Shown: positions 23,386 to 35,800, counted from the first letter of the stretch. The stretch is 64,000 bases of DNA from Bactericera cockerelli (GCA_024516035.1 CM044967.1:900383-964382), one strand, 5' to 3'. Made by a program: numbers and translations. The notes: generated by a model from the letters alone, not told the origin.

Positions 23386-23506
23386 AACCTCTGCGTCCCT
23401 TTTGCGCTGCAGTCAGATGGATTGGTTTAAAAGCCATGGTCGCCTCTTCTGAACCAACTTCCCTGCATGTCGTCTGTAACATTGGTGTTCGTTCCTCTTT
23501 AGCCAT
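23322..23506 (-). CDS. Cngl first coding exon and overlapping upstream ORF
   Basis: The Cngl frame opens at ATG 23385-23383 ([17 protein letters not shown]) and splices at 23322 into 22196 (phase 1). In another frame of the same strand a 60-codon ORF starts at ATG 23506 (MAKEERTPMLQTTCREV) and runs through the exon, stopping at 23324. Possible readings: an upstream ORF in the 5' leader; an alternative N-terminus joined through an acceptor at CTGACTGCAG (exon from about 23409); or a single-base error that split one N-terminus. The sequence alone does not decide this. Confidence 0.45.
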
Positions 23507-25079
23507 ACTTCTTTATATCAATTAAATAGCGTGTATCTAGCTGAATGACTCAAGACATGGCTTTTCTAATTCCACCGATCAAAAGATAGTAGATAGCGAA
23601 AAATTGATGAAAATCTAAAATTTATCACGCTAACTGAGAAAATATTACAGGTAAATACAAAAAAAGTAGTCGATTTTGTTTTTTCGTTCAATCCCGTTGC
23701 GGAGTACGGGATAGTATAACAAAAGTAAATAGTAGTATAGCAAGGGATAGTATAGCAAAAGTAAATCGTGAACGACTATCGGCAAAGACAGCAATTGCGA
23801 AATTTCAACAGCTTTTTAGCTACTCCAGAATATTTCGATATCTTTCAGAAACAGCTATGAACATTTCTTTTTTATACCCCTTTTTTAGAACAATTGGATT
23901 CAGGAGAAACAGTTGGAAGAATGTATTCAAAAACTCACGTGAATTGTTTAAGTATCATCATCAAATCATCATCAAATCATCATAAACTAATGTCAAAACC
24001 TTGTCGTTGTAGCTAATAATATCTGTCTTCTATATACATCCAAATCCAAGAGATTAGTAGAAAATGATCATCTCTGAAAGGACCAGAGGCGGAATTTCGT
24101 CCACTCATTGTCGCTATAGGGAAATTCGTGTAATGTTTACACCAGTTTATTATAGCACGTAGTGGTATGTTGGGGGAGGGGTGGGGGTGTGTATTACTAC
24201 ATAATACGTCATGATCTGGACACAATTTCTTTAATTAGAAATTGATGAAGACGTTTTTCACTGGAAATTTTGTGGAATCGAAAACTACGGACATGAATCA
24301 CGTCCTAATATTCCTAACAAATCTGAAAGTTAATCATTTACATTATTTTACTTACCACTTGGGTTTGTCGAGATTCTAAAAGGTCCCAATTGCAAAGCAA
24401 TACAAAATTAGACTTGGCAAAACACGTTGGATGAATAGAATTAAAATTAGATTTCAAACTTTGAATTTGAAAAGATTTCTGACCATGATTTCGTTTCATC
24501 TCATAGTTAACAATCTGGGATTTATATTCAAATGTTCTCTTTTACACTAGATGAAATAATTTTCACACAAGATAAAATAATGATGAAATTACAATCACAG
24601 AAACGAGTAAGATTTATCAACCCCAAAGATGTCAGTAAAAAAAATAATCTTTTAAACTAACGGAAACGATTTTAAAAAAATTAATTCTATCGAACGATTT
24701 TAAGATGCGTTATCAATCAAGTAAATAATAGAAATGTTAGTTTGTCGTAATGATTTTTGTGGGGTGTCCACGGTTCCACGTGAAAAGTTGCTCCTCACAG
24801 AACTAAGCATCCTTCTTCCTACAGGAACAAAAGTTCATTATGTTTGCGCATGCGTCCTGGCCAGGCGCTTTTCTGTCTTTTTACAGGGACTCTTTGAATG
24901 AAACTTTCAGGGAAGAGAGAGAGATGGAGAGCGTGCTTTGCAGTGATGCATATTTGAACAAGGTTAGTTTTGTTTCTTCCAACATTGCTTCGGGCAGGAT
25001 TATGGCTCTTTTTAGTTTCCTTGTCCAGAAAAGTAATTATTGTTGTTGTTGTTATAATTTATACATGATAATAATAATA

Positions 25080-25272
25080 TCGCCTTACTTTTACTGCTCG
25101 ATTAAGACTATTAAAGTCCCATTATTCCAGCAGTAAGTCCAAGACACATATTTGTGGTAAAAACCCAAATGGGAGGATAACTTGTCATGTGCCAGTTGGG
25201 TTTCGAACCCACGATCTCTGGAGTATCTGGATTCACAGAGTGCGGCCTTTACCACTGAGCTACCGGGACAGA
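25080..25272 (-). mobile_element. tRNA-derived SINE, second family
   Basis: Inverted copy: GTTGGGTTTCGAACCCACGA, CAGAGTGCGGCCTTTACCAC, TGAGCTACCGGGAC at the head, and GACTATTAAAGTCC, ACCCAAATGGGAGGATAACT at the tail. Confidence 0.75.
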
Positions 25273-26024
25273 CTGTAATACTGTATACATAGCAATTCTG
25301 TGTCTGTGAGATAGGCACGGATACCTATATCACGGTGTGAGGGGATTATATGACCCCAGATCCAATGTCTAATAGGCTCCTTTCATGTCCACTAGTTCTA
25401 TTTAGTTTCAACGTACTGTAATGTATTGTAATTTTATGTAATGGTCTTAAACTTTCCATGCCTAATTCTTACTTTTCTCATTACGTCTAAATTAAAAAAA
25501 AAATCCCATGTTGAATTTTTAATAGCAATACACGCAGGTTTTGACCAGAATCTAAATTTGAAGTTTCGGCAATGGTGCATGTATGTAAGTGAGTACTCAG
25601 CTTTTGAGGGAACTAACTACGATTCGTCCGGTCTTCTATATTCTATAAGCTCACCTACTGACCTCAGTAGCTTGATCGATAAGGCGACGGACTTGTAACC
25701 TGAAGGTCGGTGGTGCAAGTCTTGGTTTGAGCGTAGATTTAGGAAAGCGTGTTTGAGTAGTTGTGATATCTCTCTCTCTTCTCTCTCTCTCTTCTCCTCA
25801 CGAAAGTGATTAACATAAATAATTATAAACATAAAAAAAATTTTAAACAAGATCACCTAAAAAATCGAATTGAACTACGATTTTCAGTACTATTGTAACT
25901 TTTCTTAGTAAAATTACAAATTATGAATACCTACACAAAATATGAGAGAAAAAATAAAGGATCTCAAGAAAAGGCTTAAATTAGAAATAGAAACGTTGAG
26001 TCCACCACTCTAGCTGAATAATAA

Positions 26025-26108
26025 TCTCTCTCTCTCTTTCTCTCTCTCTATCTCTCTCTCTCTCTTCTTCTCTCTCTCTCTCTCTCTATCTCTTTCTCTC
26101 TCTACTCT

Positions 26109-26140
<32 letters not shown>

Positions 26141-26195
26141 CTCTCTCTCCTCTCTATCCCTCTCTTTTTCGCTCTCCCTCTCTTGTCTCTCTCTC
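26025..26195 (+). repeat. (CT)n microsatellite
   Basis: About 170 bp of nearly pure TCTCTC with scattered TTC/ATC interruptions. A second block lies at 60365-60427. Confidence 0.95.
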
Positions 26196-27024
26196 ACTTC
26201 AAAGAGAAAAAACGTTTTTTAATTAATCCATTGCTTTGTTTTTATTTTTTATAGCGCAAAATTAAAATTAAAACTATAATGTAGAGTAGGGAGTCATGAG
26301 TCATTTTTTTCCATTTTGGTCGAGATCACAGACATTTTATGTGTGTGGGTTCTTTATGTAACTGTGTCACAACTTTAGTGGAAATAGTGGATACTTGGAT
26401 AGTACAGCATTAAGCTGGGATTCCACTGAGTGAAACATTTTGTTGCGTAACGTTTCATGCTCCACTCCTCCTTTAGGATCAAATGAGATGGAACCCCACT
26501 GACTTCGCAACGCTTTGCAACACTTCCCGTTCAATATTTGTAAACCGAATTACTCAATTGAACCAACGTCCCAGCTCCACCAAAGTGAAGGCTTGTCTCG
26601 CTAGAGGACTATAAGAGAGAATGGACTAGCCCACCCTAACAAGCCAGGCTGGCTTGCATTTTTTCAGATTTGTTTAATGGAGTATAAAGAAAAAAGCCCA
26701 AGTTCTCACGATGGTTGATCGATCACAGAAATATGTGGTTCAGAAATACGAACCAACTTTTCCATTAAGTTGGCTGGAGACCATTACTCCCCCAGCTGTT
26801 ACTAAGCTGGTTAAAACAACAAAACAACATCAACGTATTCCTGAAGTTAAGCAACGCTCAGCTCCATCATGATGAAGGCTTGAACTAGCGTCCTTCTGCT
26901 TTTGAAACCTTCCGTGGCGAAACTTTCATGTATAGTAAGGTTAGTGTGATTAGCTGTGTAGTTCAACTGTCTGCAGTTGGGAAGATTTCTGAAATTTCTT
27001 AATGGATTTTCCTGTGTGTGCTCT

Positions 27025-27660
27025 TCACGGTTTTCCGATTCTGAATTTCGTCTGTGTGACGTTCGCCATCAAGGCAGACATCTTCAGAATGTGCGCGTCG
27101 ATGGTGGATGATCTGATCTTCCTCGTCGTTGTAAATGTTATTTTTTCCGTTGTCGTTGTGGTGGGCACTTGGACTCCCATCGTGTCGAGAAATCCGAGCA
27201 GGTACCAGTAGCCTCGGTGGATAATGTCGTCCAGAGCGTCATTCAGATCCTTTGCTTTCAAAAAGAAAGGGTCGGGCAAGTTTTTAGTGCCGCTGAATTT
27301 GGCTTTGCTATTAAATGAGCCTAGGAGCGCAAACTGAGCTGTGTTGTCGGACGGTGCTTCTAGATGTAGAAATGAAAGATCTGTGTCATCCGTGGCGATG
27401 ATGTAATCGAATTTGTAAAAGTCATCCTGACAGATGTCGCGCACGACATGGTTGGTGTCCAGACCGTAGAGTTCACATCTTCTTTTCGCCCGCGGGTCCA
27501 TGCCTTTGCCCAAGTCCCACCAGCCAATGCCTGCGCTCTCAACCACCCACTTGTCTGTCTGGTTTGACATTTGCAACATCTCCATGAACAATGACTTTAT
27601 CATGGGAGACCTTATGTAGTTGTCTCGACAGAGGAAGAGGACGGAATGCTTCCCTTCAAA
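27025..27660 (-). CDS. low-molecular-weight protein tyrosine phosphatase-like (atypical)
   Basis: After the acceptor GTTTTCCAG (27669-27661) an open exon of 211 codons runs to the stop at 27027-27025. The fold is LMW-PTP (Acp1 family): P-loop VLFLCRDNYIRSP near residue 9 against the usual C-L-G-N-I-C-R-S; WVVESAGIGWWDLGKGMDPR; GLDTNHVVRDICQDDFYKFD; and the acid loop LPDPFF. The nucleophilic Cys, P-loop Arg-Ser and general-acid Asp are kept, but the second P-loop Cys is Ile and Gly is Asp. Enzymes of this family are cytosolic and dephosphorylate phosphotyrosine. A Thr/Lys-rich tail of about 50 residues extends past the usual 155-160-residue length. There is no in-frame ATG before the P-loop, so a first exon lies upstream and was not found. 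A retrocopy or decaying paralogue is possible. Confidence 0.75.
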   Translation of the reverse strand, partial: FEGKHSVLFLCRDNYIRSPMIKSLFMEMLQMSNQTDKWVVESAGIGWWDLGKGMDPRAKRRCELYGLDTNHVVRDICQDDFYKFDYIIATDDTDLSFLHLEAPSDNTAQFALLGSFNSKAKFSGTKNLPDPFFLKAKDLNDALDDIIHRGYWYLLGFLDTMGVQVPTTTTTEKITFTTTRKIRSSTIDAHILKMSALMANVTQTKFRIGKP

Positions 27661-29244
27661 CTGGAAAACAAACAAATACGATTACCAAAAATATTGGTTG
27701 GAAAAGGATAGTTCAAATTACAACTAACTATTTAACTAGTAGTTCTATAAACCGTAAACCTCACACAGATCAACTATCGCATTTTAAATATTCAGTCAAG
27801 CATGAGGTCATCGAGACCTTTCATTCATACCACACTCGATTTTTTTTATATACAGTTTTGATAGAGGATTTGGCTAGATCGTAGGAATCATTGTTTCTAT
27901 GACTGTGGCTCATAGAATTGATTCATATCTATGACATTGGTTCATAGAGAAAAACTGTGGCACCGGTTCGTGCCTATCCAATAAAATAAATTTATTTTAT
28001 TATTATTATATTATTATATCCTTTCAAAATTGGCAAAAAGACTGAAGGCAGTTTTCATTTAGGAGATACAATAATTTTCCAGGATTCGAAAATGTTTTCC
28101 CAGTATGAGAAGACAGGAATGCTCGAACCGTTCCATCTCTGGGCCGTCAGTTCCGACAAAAAGCAATCAAACAGATCCCAGCAATTGTGGCTATCTTATG
28201 GGAGATACAGAATTTTCTGGGAAATCTAATTTTGTTATAAGGATAAAATACTTTTTAAGTTCAGATTCGACTAAAAACCATTAAATTTCGGAAGGAAATA
28301 AGCGTTGTGCTTTGAGCGGTTTGAGCGTTCTTGTGCTCTTTAATATTTATTCCGTATCCGACGATAGGACAGGGACTCATCTTTCGATGGTAAGAGGATT
28401 ATATGGACGCTCAGATCCAATGTCTAAGCTAATCTCATGCGATTCAAGTTTTAATGTCCTGATTTGAGTTATTCAGGAAGGGGTTTTACCCTCAAATCGC
28501 TGGGAATTTTGCGACTTCTGGGTGGATAACGTCGACGGTACAAGATAGCCGAAAAACCGATGACTCTTACGCCAAAGATTTTCAGAAAATCTAACTGAAT
28601 CTGCTACCAACATTTCGGTATCTAGTACAGGAAAACCACCAGGTGAATTATGAGCAATTAAGAATTCACTTAACCTAGATCTTAAAGAGAATATACCTTG
28701 TTTATACTACCGAGTAACACTGAAAAGTCCCTTTACTCCAGCAGTCAAACAGGTCTTATACATTATTTTATGGATAATCTTACGTCGCTCATGGGATTTA
28801 TTTATTTCTCAAAAAAAGCCAGTCCGCGATTTAGTATCTTAACAAGACCACATCGCGGTGCGAGCTTTATTGTTTTCTCTTAGTGTTTCAAGGGGCGATT
28901 TTGGGGTTTTTGAACACTAAAACTACCTCGCGATCGCGACGAGCATTTGATTCTTTCTAGTACCGAATTCGATTTCTGAGCATTGAATGCTGCTTCTTTT
29001 TTTTCTTCTTTTTTTCGCCAGTTGATAATTTATTATTTATCTATGATACTGCAAGCGTACTATAAATATCTATGGAGGTTTTTTAATTTGGATTTTAACG
29101 TCGCTTTCAACTGTACGGTCATATTACAGAGCTTTTTTAAGTGTACAGATCTTGATTATTTTCAAATAGGTATAAACTTCTAAACATTGTAGAAGTAAGT
29201 ACTACTTCTGTTGTTAGGGTGGTAGCAGCGTAAGCTACGAAGAC

Positions 29245-29633
29245 AATTCGCCTCTGACAACACAAAGAGGCGTAAACCACAAATTTTTGAAATCGGTTTT
29301 ATTGCTTGAATTGAGTCTACTAGTGCTATATTTTGTTCTCACAAAAAGACGTGATCCAATAATTATAATCCAAAGAAAAGATACAACAAAAATTGAAATC
29401 AGGCGTATTTCTCATTTTCTCTTTTTCAGACAAATCAAATAGGCGTAAATCGATAGTCACGGTTAAATAATCAAATTTGCAACAGCAAAAGTTCGTATGG
29501 TCATTCACGGTACAGGGAAGTGATGGTTTTTTCTACGTGAACAGAAAATTTATGCACAAGAAAACTCATTTTGGCTCTCCTGTGAAATTTCGAAAATGTG
29601 GTTTACGCCTCTTTGTGTTGTCAGAGGCGAATT
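29245..29633. mobile_element. 389-bp inverted-repeat element
   Basis: Arms of about 50 bp: AATTCGCCTCTGACAACACA, AAGAGGCGTAAACCACA at the left and the inverse TGTGGTTTACGCCTCTTTGT, GTTGTCAGAGGCGAATT at the right. The interior shows no transposase. Confidence 0.8.
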
Positions 29634-29671
29634 TGGTCTCTAAGAGAGTTAATGTTACGTATTAATATCGG

Positions 29672-29745
29672 CCTCAGTAGCTCAATCAATAAGGATGCAG
29701 AATCGTAACCTAGAGGTCGGTAGTTCGAGTTCCAAAAACGGCAAA
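29672..29745 (+). mobile_element. tRNA-derived SINE, third family
   Basis: GGCCTCAGTAGCTCAATCAA, TAAGG, CGTAACCTAGAGGTCGGTAG, TTCGAGTTCC. Related: 25652-25745 (+), 30960-31027 (-) and a worn copy near 13495-13570. A tRNA-like A and B box pair is visible in each. Confidence 0.6.
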
Positions 29746-29924
29746 AATTAGTAGTAAAGATTATTTAATTGTAATTAACACAAATATGATAGTTACCAAA
29801 ACAAAAAAAATACAAGTTTTAATAATACTTTAGTGTGTTATATATCCTTTGCCAAATATTATTTTAACTTTTTGGAAATACCTAACAATAACTATTCCCA
29901 GCTCGTAGTTGTTGCTGTACTTAC

Positions 29925-30077
29925 GTCCTCCAAGCCAACAGTAACTGTTGTGGACAGCACAATTGTCACCGGTTTTGTACGGGCGGTCTTTTTTCTTCTG
30001 GCATGGACTGGGGACTTGTTGAGATCCAAAAAACAAACCAATAAACACAACACTGATATAGAAAAATGCATTTATAC
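29925..30077 (-). CDS. candidate Cys-rich exon, function unknown
   Basis: Bounded by an acceptor (CTTGTAG) and a strong donor (GTAAGT), the 153-bp exon can be read with phases 2/1 as a hydrophobic stretch (FFYISVVFIGLFFGSQQ) followed by PSPCQKKKDRP, GDNCAVHNSYCWLGG. This resembles the start of a secreted or membrane-anchored small Cys protein. Another frame begins at ATG (MHFSISVLCLLVC) and also looks signal-like but has no cysteines in the mature part. No partner exons were found, and it could be chance in repeat DNA. Confidence 0.3.
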
Positions 30078-30235
30078 CTACAAGAGTTCACCCCCAGACT
30101 TAAATTATGGACCTTATCGTTTCATCTTTCATTGAGAATTGTTGTTAAACTCGTGTCTCACTCTGTTGTCAGTTCCTCTTTATTCTAAGAAAGTACATAT
30201 TTTATACAGGGTTTTCAGAAAAAAAGAGCAGGGAA

Positions 30236-30612
30236 AAATAAGGTCTTATCACGACGGGGGTTTTACGCTCCTTTCGCTGGAAACTCACAAATCAGCTACT
30301 CAAATTAATCTCACCAAGCCTTAAGTGGGTAGTCTGGTAGTCAAGTGTGTACTGGTAGTCAAGTGGATAACGCGATAGTCTGGTAATGGTTAATGGTTTG
30401 ACCATTAACCTCGCCTGGTGATTACCTTCCACTAAAGAGTGTCATTATTATTTGATTATTATAAGTGGGGCCGGGAATAGCCAGCATCACGAGAGTTCGA
30501 ATGTGAATGGTAACCCATCCATGTCCTAACCTCGCTGGACGTTTCTTAAGAACAAGAACTGGTGTATTCAATTTGCCATCGAAGCTGGCTAAGACGCAAC
30601 CTTAGACGTTTG
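30236..30612 (-). mobile_element. 5S-derived SINE interrupted by a tRNA-derived SINE
   Basis: Minus-oriented 5S SINE: tail at 30244-30325 (CACGACGGGGGTTTTACGCT), head at 30470-30612 (CCCATCCATGTCCTAACCTC ... GCCATCGAAGCTGGCT). Between them, 30326-30469, sits a plus-oriented tRNA-type unit (CTGGTAGTCAAGTGGATAAC..., CATTAACCTCGCCTGG). This is a nested insertion that orders the two families in time. Confidence 0.65.
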
Positions 30613-32889
30613 GAAAAATCCTCTCTTACTACACACACGGAATCTTGCATCTCAAGTTTTGGCAATACAGCGATCAGTCAGCCATTGTGAGTTGCTCTTT
30701 TTCCAATGTTAATTTTCCAGTAACTGTTGCGAGGCGATTTCGAGGTTCTGCCTAACGATTAATCATGGAAAAAAATATTAATCATAGTGTTGATATCACA
30801 ACTAATCTCAATCTCGCTTTACTAAGTATTTTATTCAAGGTAAACAATACTATACTCACTATTCTTTGATGCGCTTCAATACTACTAAGTAATTATGTAC
30901 ATATGAGCCATATGGTTGAAAACAATTACATTACACTAAAACAAAAAATATTATTTGAAATGCTAGACTCGAACTACCGACCTCCAGAAAACGAGTGAGC
31001 CGCCTTATTGATCGAGCTACTGAGGTCGGTTAAACGGAATAAACGGTTAGAGATCTCGGAAAATATGTATTGGCAAATGTACAAATAGGATTGATAATAT
31101 CCAGGCTTTGGGGCCGACTATCCCTCAAGTCGGACTATACTACACAGTTTTAGGTGAAAATACCGACTAAACGGTCTAACCATCATAGCTTTGTTGTCAG
31201 TTGTAATCCTATTTATAAATTCGGCCCTAAACAGGATTATAAGATAAAGTAAGACCCATATTAAAACGCGCTTTGTTCACGGAGTATCAATAAGTTCACG
31301 GAATATGAATTAGTAAAACACGCTTTGTTTAAAAAAAAAGCCGTATGTTTCTTTCTAACCAAAGTGGATTCAAATGGAATAAAATAAAAATAAACGAACT
31401 GTAAGAAAGTCATTTTTCTTTTAGAAAAAAACGAAAAGAGGAGAAATCTTCTTCCAGTTTGGATAATCAAAATGGATTTATAAAATTCTGGCTTCCATTT
31501 CTTTTATAGGTTGAGTTTTCATTTTTCCATTGTTTATCTTTAAAAGCACCGAAACGTATTTTTCTTTCACGAATGGTTGGGAAGCTAAACTTGCAAAAAA
31601 ATTGAAATAAAGGGGGACAACGTTGGCAAATGCATACTTTTTAAAAAATTCTGTCTATTCGTTCAATACAGAGAAAAAGTAAAACTGACAACAGTGCCCA
31701 ACTTGTATTTACGGAAGTTTCTAATTTTTTTCACTTGGCAACACTGACCTTATTTACACAGGAAAGAAAACAAACAGCAGTTTATCATATCAACCAGTTG
31801 CATATAATAATAAAAAAAAAACAGATTACTGAAATAATTACTGATTGCTTTCCCCAGAGAATAACGTTGGTCATTCATAATGAACTTTTGTTAGCATCAT
31901 TGTTCTCAGCCATTTAACTGTGCATTATGTTCCCTGTAGTCTGATTCACGAGAAGGTACAATGAAACTGGTGTTATGTTCATGCTGCAAGCAAAAAAAGC
32001 TAACTCAACAGAAAGTGAAACCCATAACCCCAAGTGCAAGTATCTTTTGAAAATAGCTGTTAATGTGCATGCCATTAAAAGCAAATTCAGCAGAATGTAC
32101 TCATAGCACTTCTAAACTTGAATCACTATCCATTACAATAGGAGAACTGATTTGATACACATCAGATCCAAATCTATGTGAGTATAAACCAGACTAAGGA
32201 ACTATCTAGTTTCCAAGTTCTTATCTCTTTGTTTTAGTTAGATGTATTGTGCTGAATATTTTATATCACTTGAAAACGTCAAATATTGAAATAATGTACT
32301 TAGATCATCATTATTAAAGCCAGGTCTTGTTTATTGTAAGAAAATGAGCTGCTGGTCAAAACTAGAACACAACCTTTTATGTATATCCTTGATGCTCTAA
32401 ATTGGTGTGACTTCTGTCATATATTTCAAATTATTTAGGTATTTTTCTTCTGATCAAGATAAAGCAGTAGGTATGATGATTCAATCCCATGACCTGTACA
32501 GTTACCAGACCGTGTACTTTTAAGGAAATCTTAATAATGTATAAAATTGAATAATTAGATGAATCATTGAAAGATCATAGAAATGGATATGCATGACAAT
32601 ATTGTTAAATGATTTTTATTTTTGAATTAAAAAAGTTGAACGATTGATTTTTCAATTCAATTTTTTTAACTGCATTATTATTTTACAATTTTAAGGATTG
32701 ATATTTTTGTCAGATATTGTTCAGTATCAGCAGTATTTCTTACAAACAACAATCACCAACAGATATTCTATATCTAAAATCATTAAGTATTTTTGGACAT
32801 TCCAGATTAAATAACTAGAATGTCCAAAATTAAATTGATTAGTTTTCTTTCAGGTAAAGTTCAAATGATAAAGTCTTGAAAAATCCATC

Positions 32890-35800
32890 ATGGCTTCGAA
32901 TATGGCATCACCAACAGAAATAGAAGAATTTCTGAAAGGACCTCTAGTAACATGGGTAAGAACACCTTTAGTGTTAAAAAATATAATAATAATAACCAAT
33001 TTTTTAGTGTGACGTCAACGTAACATATTATTCCAGTCTCATCTTGGAATACATTTTTTTTTTTTTTTTTTTTTTCACTGGAAAACCAAATGTTCATGTG
33101 GTAAAAATTCTAGCCCTTTCAGGTACTTATTTATCTTGGTGTTGTCGCATGAAGTGAATAATATGTTCCAATAATCTAGTCATGAAATTTTTTAAAATGT
33201 TTGTTATTATATATGTTGCAGGCCAAACTGTTTTTTCAGGATAAACTAGTATATCCTAGGACAAACTAGTTTGTCCTAAGGGCGTCCGGATAAACTAGTT
33301 TATCCTAGGCCAAACTAGTTTATCCTAACGCACTTAGGATAAACTAGATTTTCCGGATTGAAATGTTTATATTTTAGTCCAAACTAGTTCGTCCTAGGAC
33401 AAACTAGTTTATCCTAGGCACAACTGATTTTCAAATAATAAAAGAAGAAAATTAATTAAAATAAAGGTAAATGCAAAAGATAAGTAAGTCTTGTGTTATT
33501 TATCCTGGGCAAAACTGAATAAAAGAATGAATTGAATTAATGTTAAGTGCACCTAAAAGAGGTCTATTTGTTTGTTACAATATCTATTGTGCTCTAGTGA
33601 CATTTTGAGTTGCATAAGATCTTCTTTTTCTTACATAGGCATCTATCAGTTGAATAACTTTTTGCACAACTGCACATGACAAATTCTTGTCCTCTCCCCC
33701 ACAGAATGTTTAATTGCTACCGATCGTAATGGATTTTCTTTCTCATTGTCCACATCTTCTTGGAGGAGACCATGTTTCGTGCCTATTTTGTAAAGCCCAT
33801 CACCAGTTACTTGAAGAACAATACCAATGATGTTTCTGAACTCTCCTCTTCCTTTATCTACTTCGGGTATAGGCACAGTAACATTATCTCCTACTTTGGC
33901 TAGTTGGTGTAACTTATCAGAGGACGACTTCATCCTTTTAGCTTGTTTCTCCAAATTTTCTTGAGCTCTTTTGCGGGCGTTTTCAATACGCTCTGATGCA
34001 AGCTTCTCAGTGTCATGATATTCGTCAAATACTTCTAATGTGTCTCCTTCTTAGAATCTTATAATTTCAAAACTTCTTCCAAAAATTCTGTCTGAACTGC
34101 TTTTGATCCATAACACTTTGAAAAGGAACGTGGTTAAAAAAAGGCGAAATAGGGAATTTCACAAATTTATAGAACAAAATATTTTTATAAATAGGTGTAA
34201 AAAGGAAAAGAAACACTTGTCGATGCAGGCACAAGACTCACGAAAAACAAGATCACATGTGCCGTGTGCTGTGTGCATGACTAGTTGAGACAGGTTCCTT
34301 TGTCAGCATCATGAAATTTACTGTAAAATCAGTTGTGCCTAGGATAAACTAGTTTGTCCTAGGACGAACTAGTTTGGACTGAAATATCAACATTTCAATC
34401 CGGAAAATCTAGTTTATCCTAAGTGCGTTAGGATAAACTAGTTTGGCCTAGGATAAACTAGTTTATCCGGACGCCCTTAGGATAAACTAGTTTGTCCTAG
34501 GATATACTAGTTTATCCTAAAAAACAGTTTGGCCTGTAACATATATAAAAATAAAAAAAAAGTCATGAAATTTTAGTAAAATTATTATTGTTGATGAAAC
34601 GAAATTTAACACTTAACTATATTTAGTACTCAAATCAGACTATTCTGTCTATTTTATGTAGCTGGTCAAAATATTATCAAGATGTTTATTTTGTAATTTG
34701 TAATAGAAAGAAAAACACATTCATGAGTTAATAATAATCTAATTATTATACTTTTCAGCTTGTGTCATGTTTGAGTAATCCTGACAAAGTCATTGAGTAT
34801 GAAGATCTAGCTGATGGAATTTATATTCATGAAGTATATTTGCTAATGTAAGTAAAATTAATATTTGAGATTTGTTAGGTCACAGATACTCAAAAGAGAA
34901 ACTTTATAAATGTTATGAAGAAGAAAATCTGGCTGGAGGACTTTAAACAGGAAGAAGACCAGTGTCTTACTAAAGGACTTTAAACAGAGATTAGAAAAGC
35001 CAACTCTAACAAGCCAGTCTAGCTTACAGTTACCCATGGGTTTATTGGCTTATATATATAAAAAAAGATGAACTTCTAGTGATGCTTGATCAACATAATT
35101 AAATGTGGTCTACGATGAGCCAACTTTTTAACTAAAATTTGTTAGGGACCATCACTTCCAGCTGTAGTAGAGTTGGTTCAAACAAAAAATGTGGAAGGTG
35201 AAAAATACTACTCCTACAATAACACACTTTACTGCTACCTATCTCAATGTTTCTTTTTTACATTTCTTTTTCAGAGACCCTGAACCTGTCCACCAGAGTG
35301 TAGTTCCTAGTTTAAGAAATGCTTCCGTTAGAATAAAAAATATCAATACCATTGTAAAGAACATTAAATCTCTTTATGAAGAAGAGCTGTGCCAAATTAT
35401 TTTGGTTCTTCCAGATGTTATGATTATAGGTAGAGAACCAGACAGCAAACAAGGACTGGAAAATATGAAGCTATTACTACTATTGCTTTTAGGTGAGAAC
35501 TATTGAAAAACAACTGAATACGGACATAATTATACTAGTGCAATGTTCAGTTTTGTAATGTTTTATTCAGTTTTCTATTTTTAATGGAAGCTTCTCACTC
35601 AAGAAGCTTCCATCATAAATAATAAAATAAATGAAGTGCTTTTAAATTTAAATGTATTTTTTTGTCATATGATTTGTCCCTTATCTTTTAAAAATTTTAA
35701 AAGGGTTGATGAAATTTGTGATAGGTATCAAAAAGAGTAATCAAAATTGTAATGAAACTTATTTGCTAAAGTACTGTATTTCTAATATTTCCTTGGTTAT

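Larger units (their letters stand above)
23400..27020. other. intergenic gap between Cngl and the phosphatase
   Basis: No gene recognised. It holds tRNA-type SINEs (25080-25272, 25652-25745), a CT-rich microsatellite (26025-26195), a repeat with CGTTTCATGCTCCACTCCTC at 26440-26535 (also 20790-20880) and an element with CTAACAAGCCAGGCTGGC at 26570-26830 (related to 19495-19600, 34950-35190 and 49600-49720). The rest is AT-rich without long open frames. Confidence 0.6.
27661..32853. other. gap between phosphatase exon and Girdin
   Basis: It should contain the missing 5' exon(s) of the phosphatase and any non-coding first exon of Girdin, but none could be fixed. Visible content: AT microsatellite near 27985-28018, SINE tail near 28440-28520, MITE at 29245-29633, tRNA-type SINEs at 29672 and 30960, nested SINEs 30236-30612, pogo-like fragment 31345-31605, and a candidate Cys-rich exon at 29925-30077. 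31700-32850 shows nothing recognisable. Confidence 0.5.

Noticed and set aside
26025..26195. Regulatory GAGA-type element
   Set aside because: A long pure CT tract with no adjacent gene start; a microsatellite is the simpler reading.
33230..34530. CRISPR-like array suggested by repeated AAACTAGTTTATCC units
   Set aside because: Units are palindromic, irregularly spaced and confined to the inverted ends of a transposon in a eukaryotic intron.
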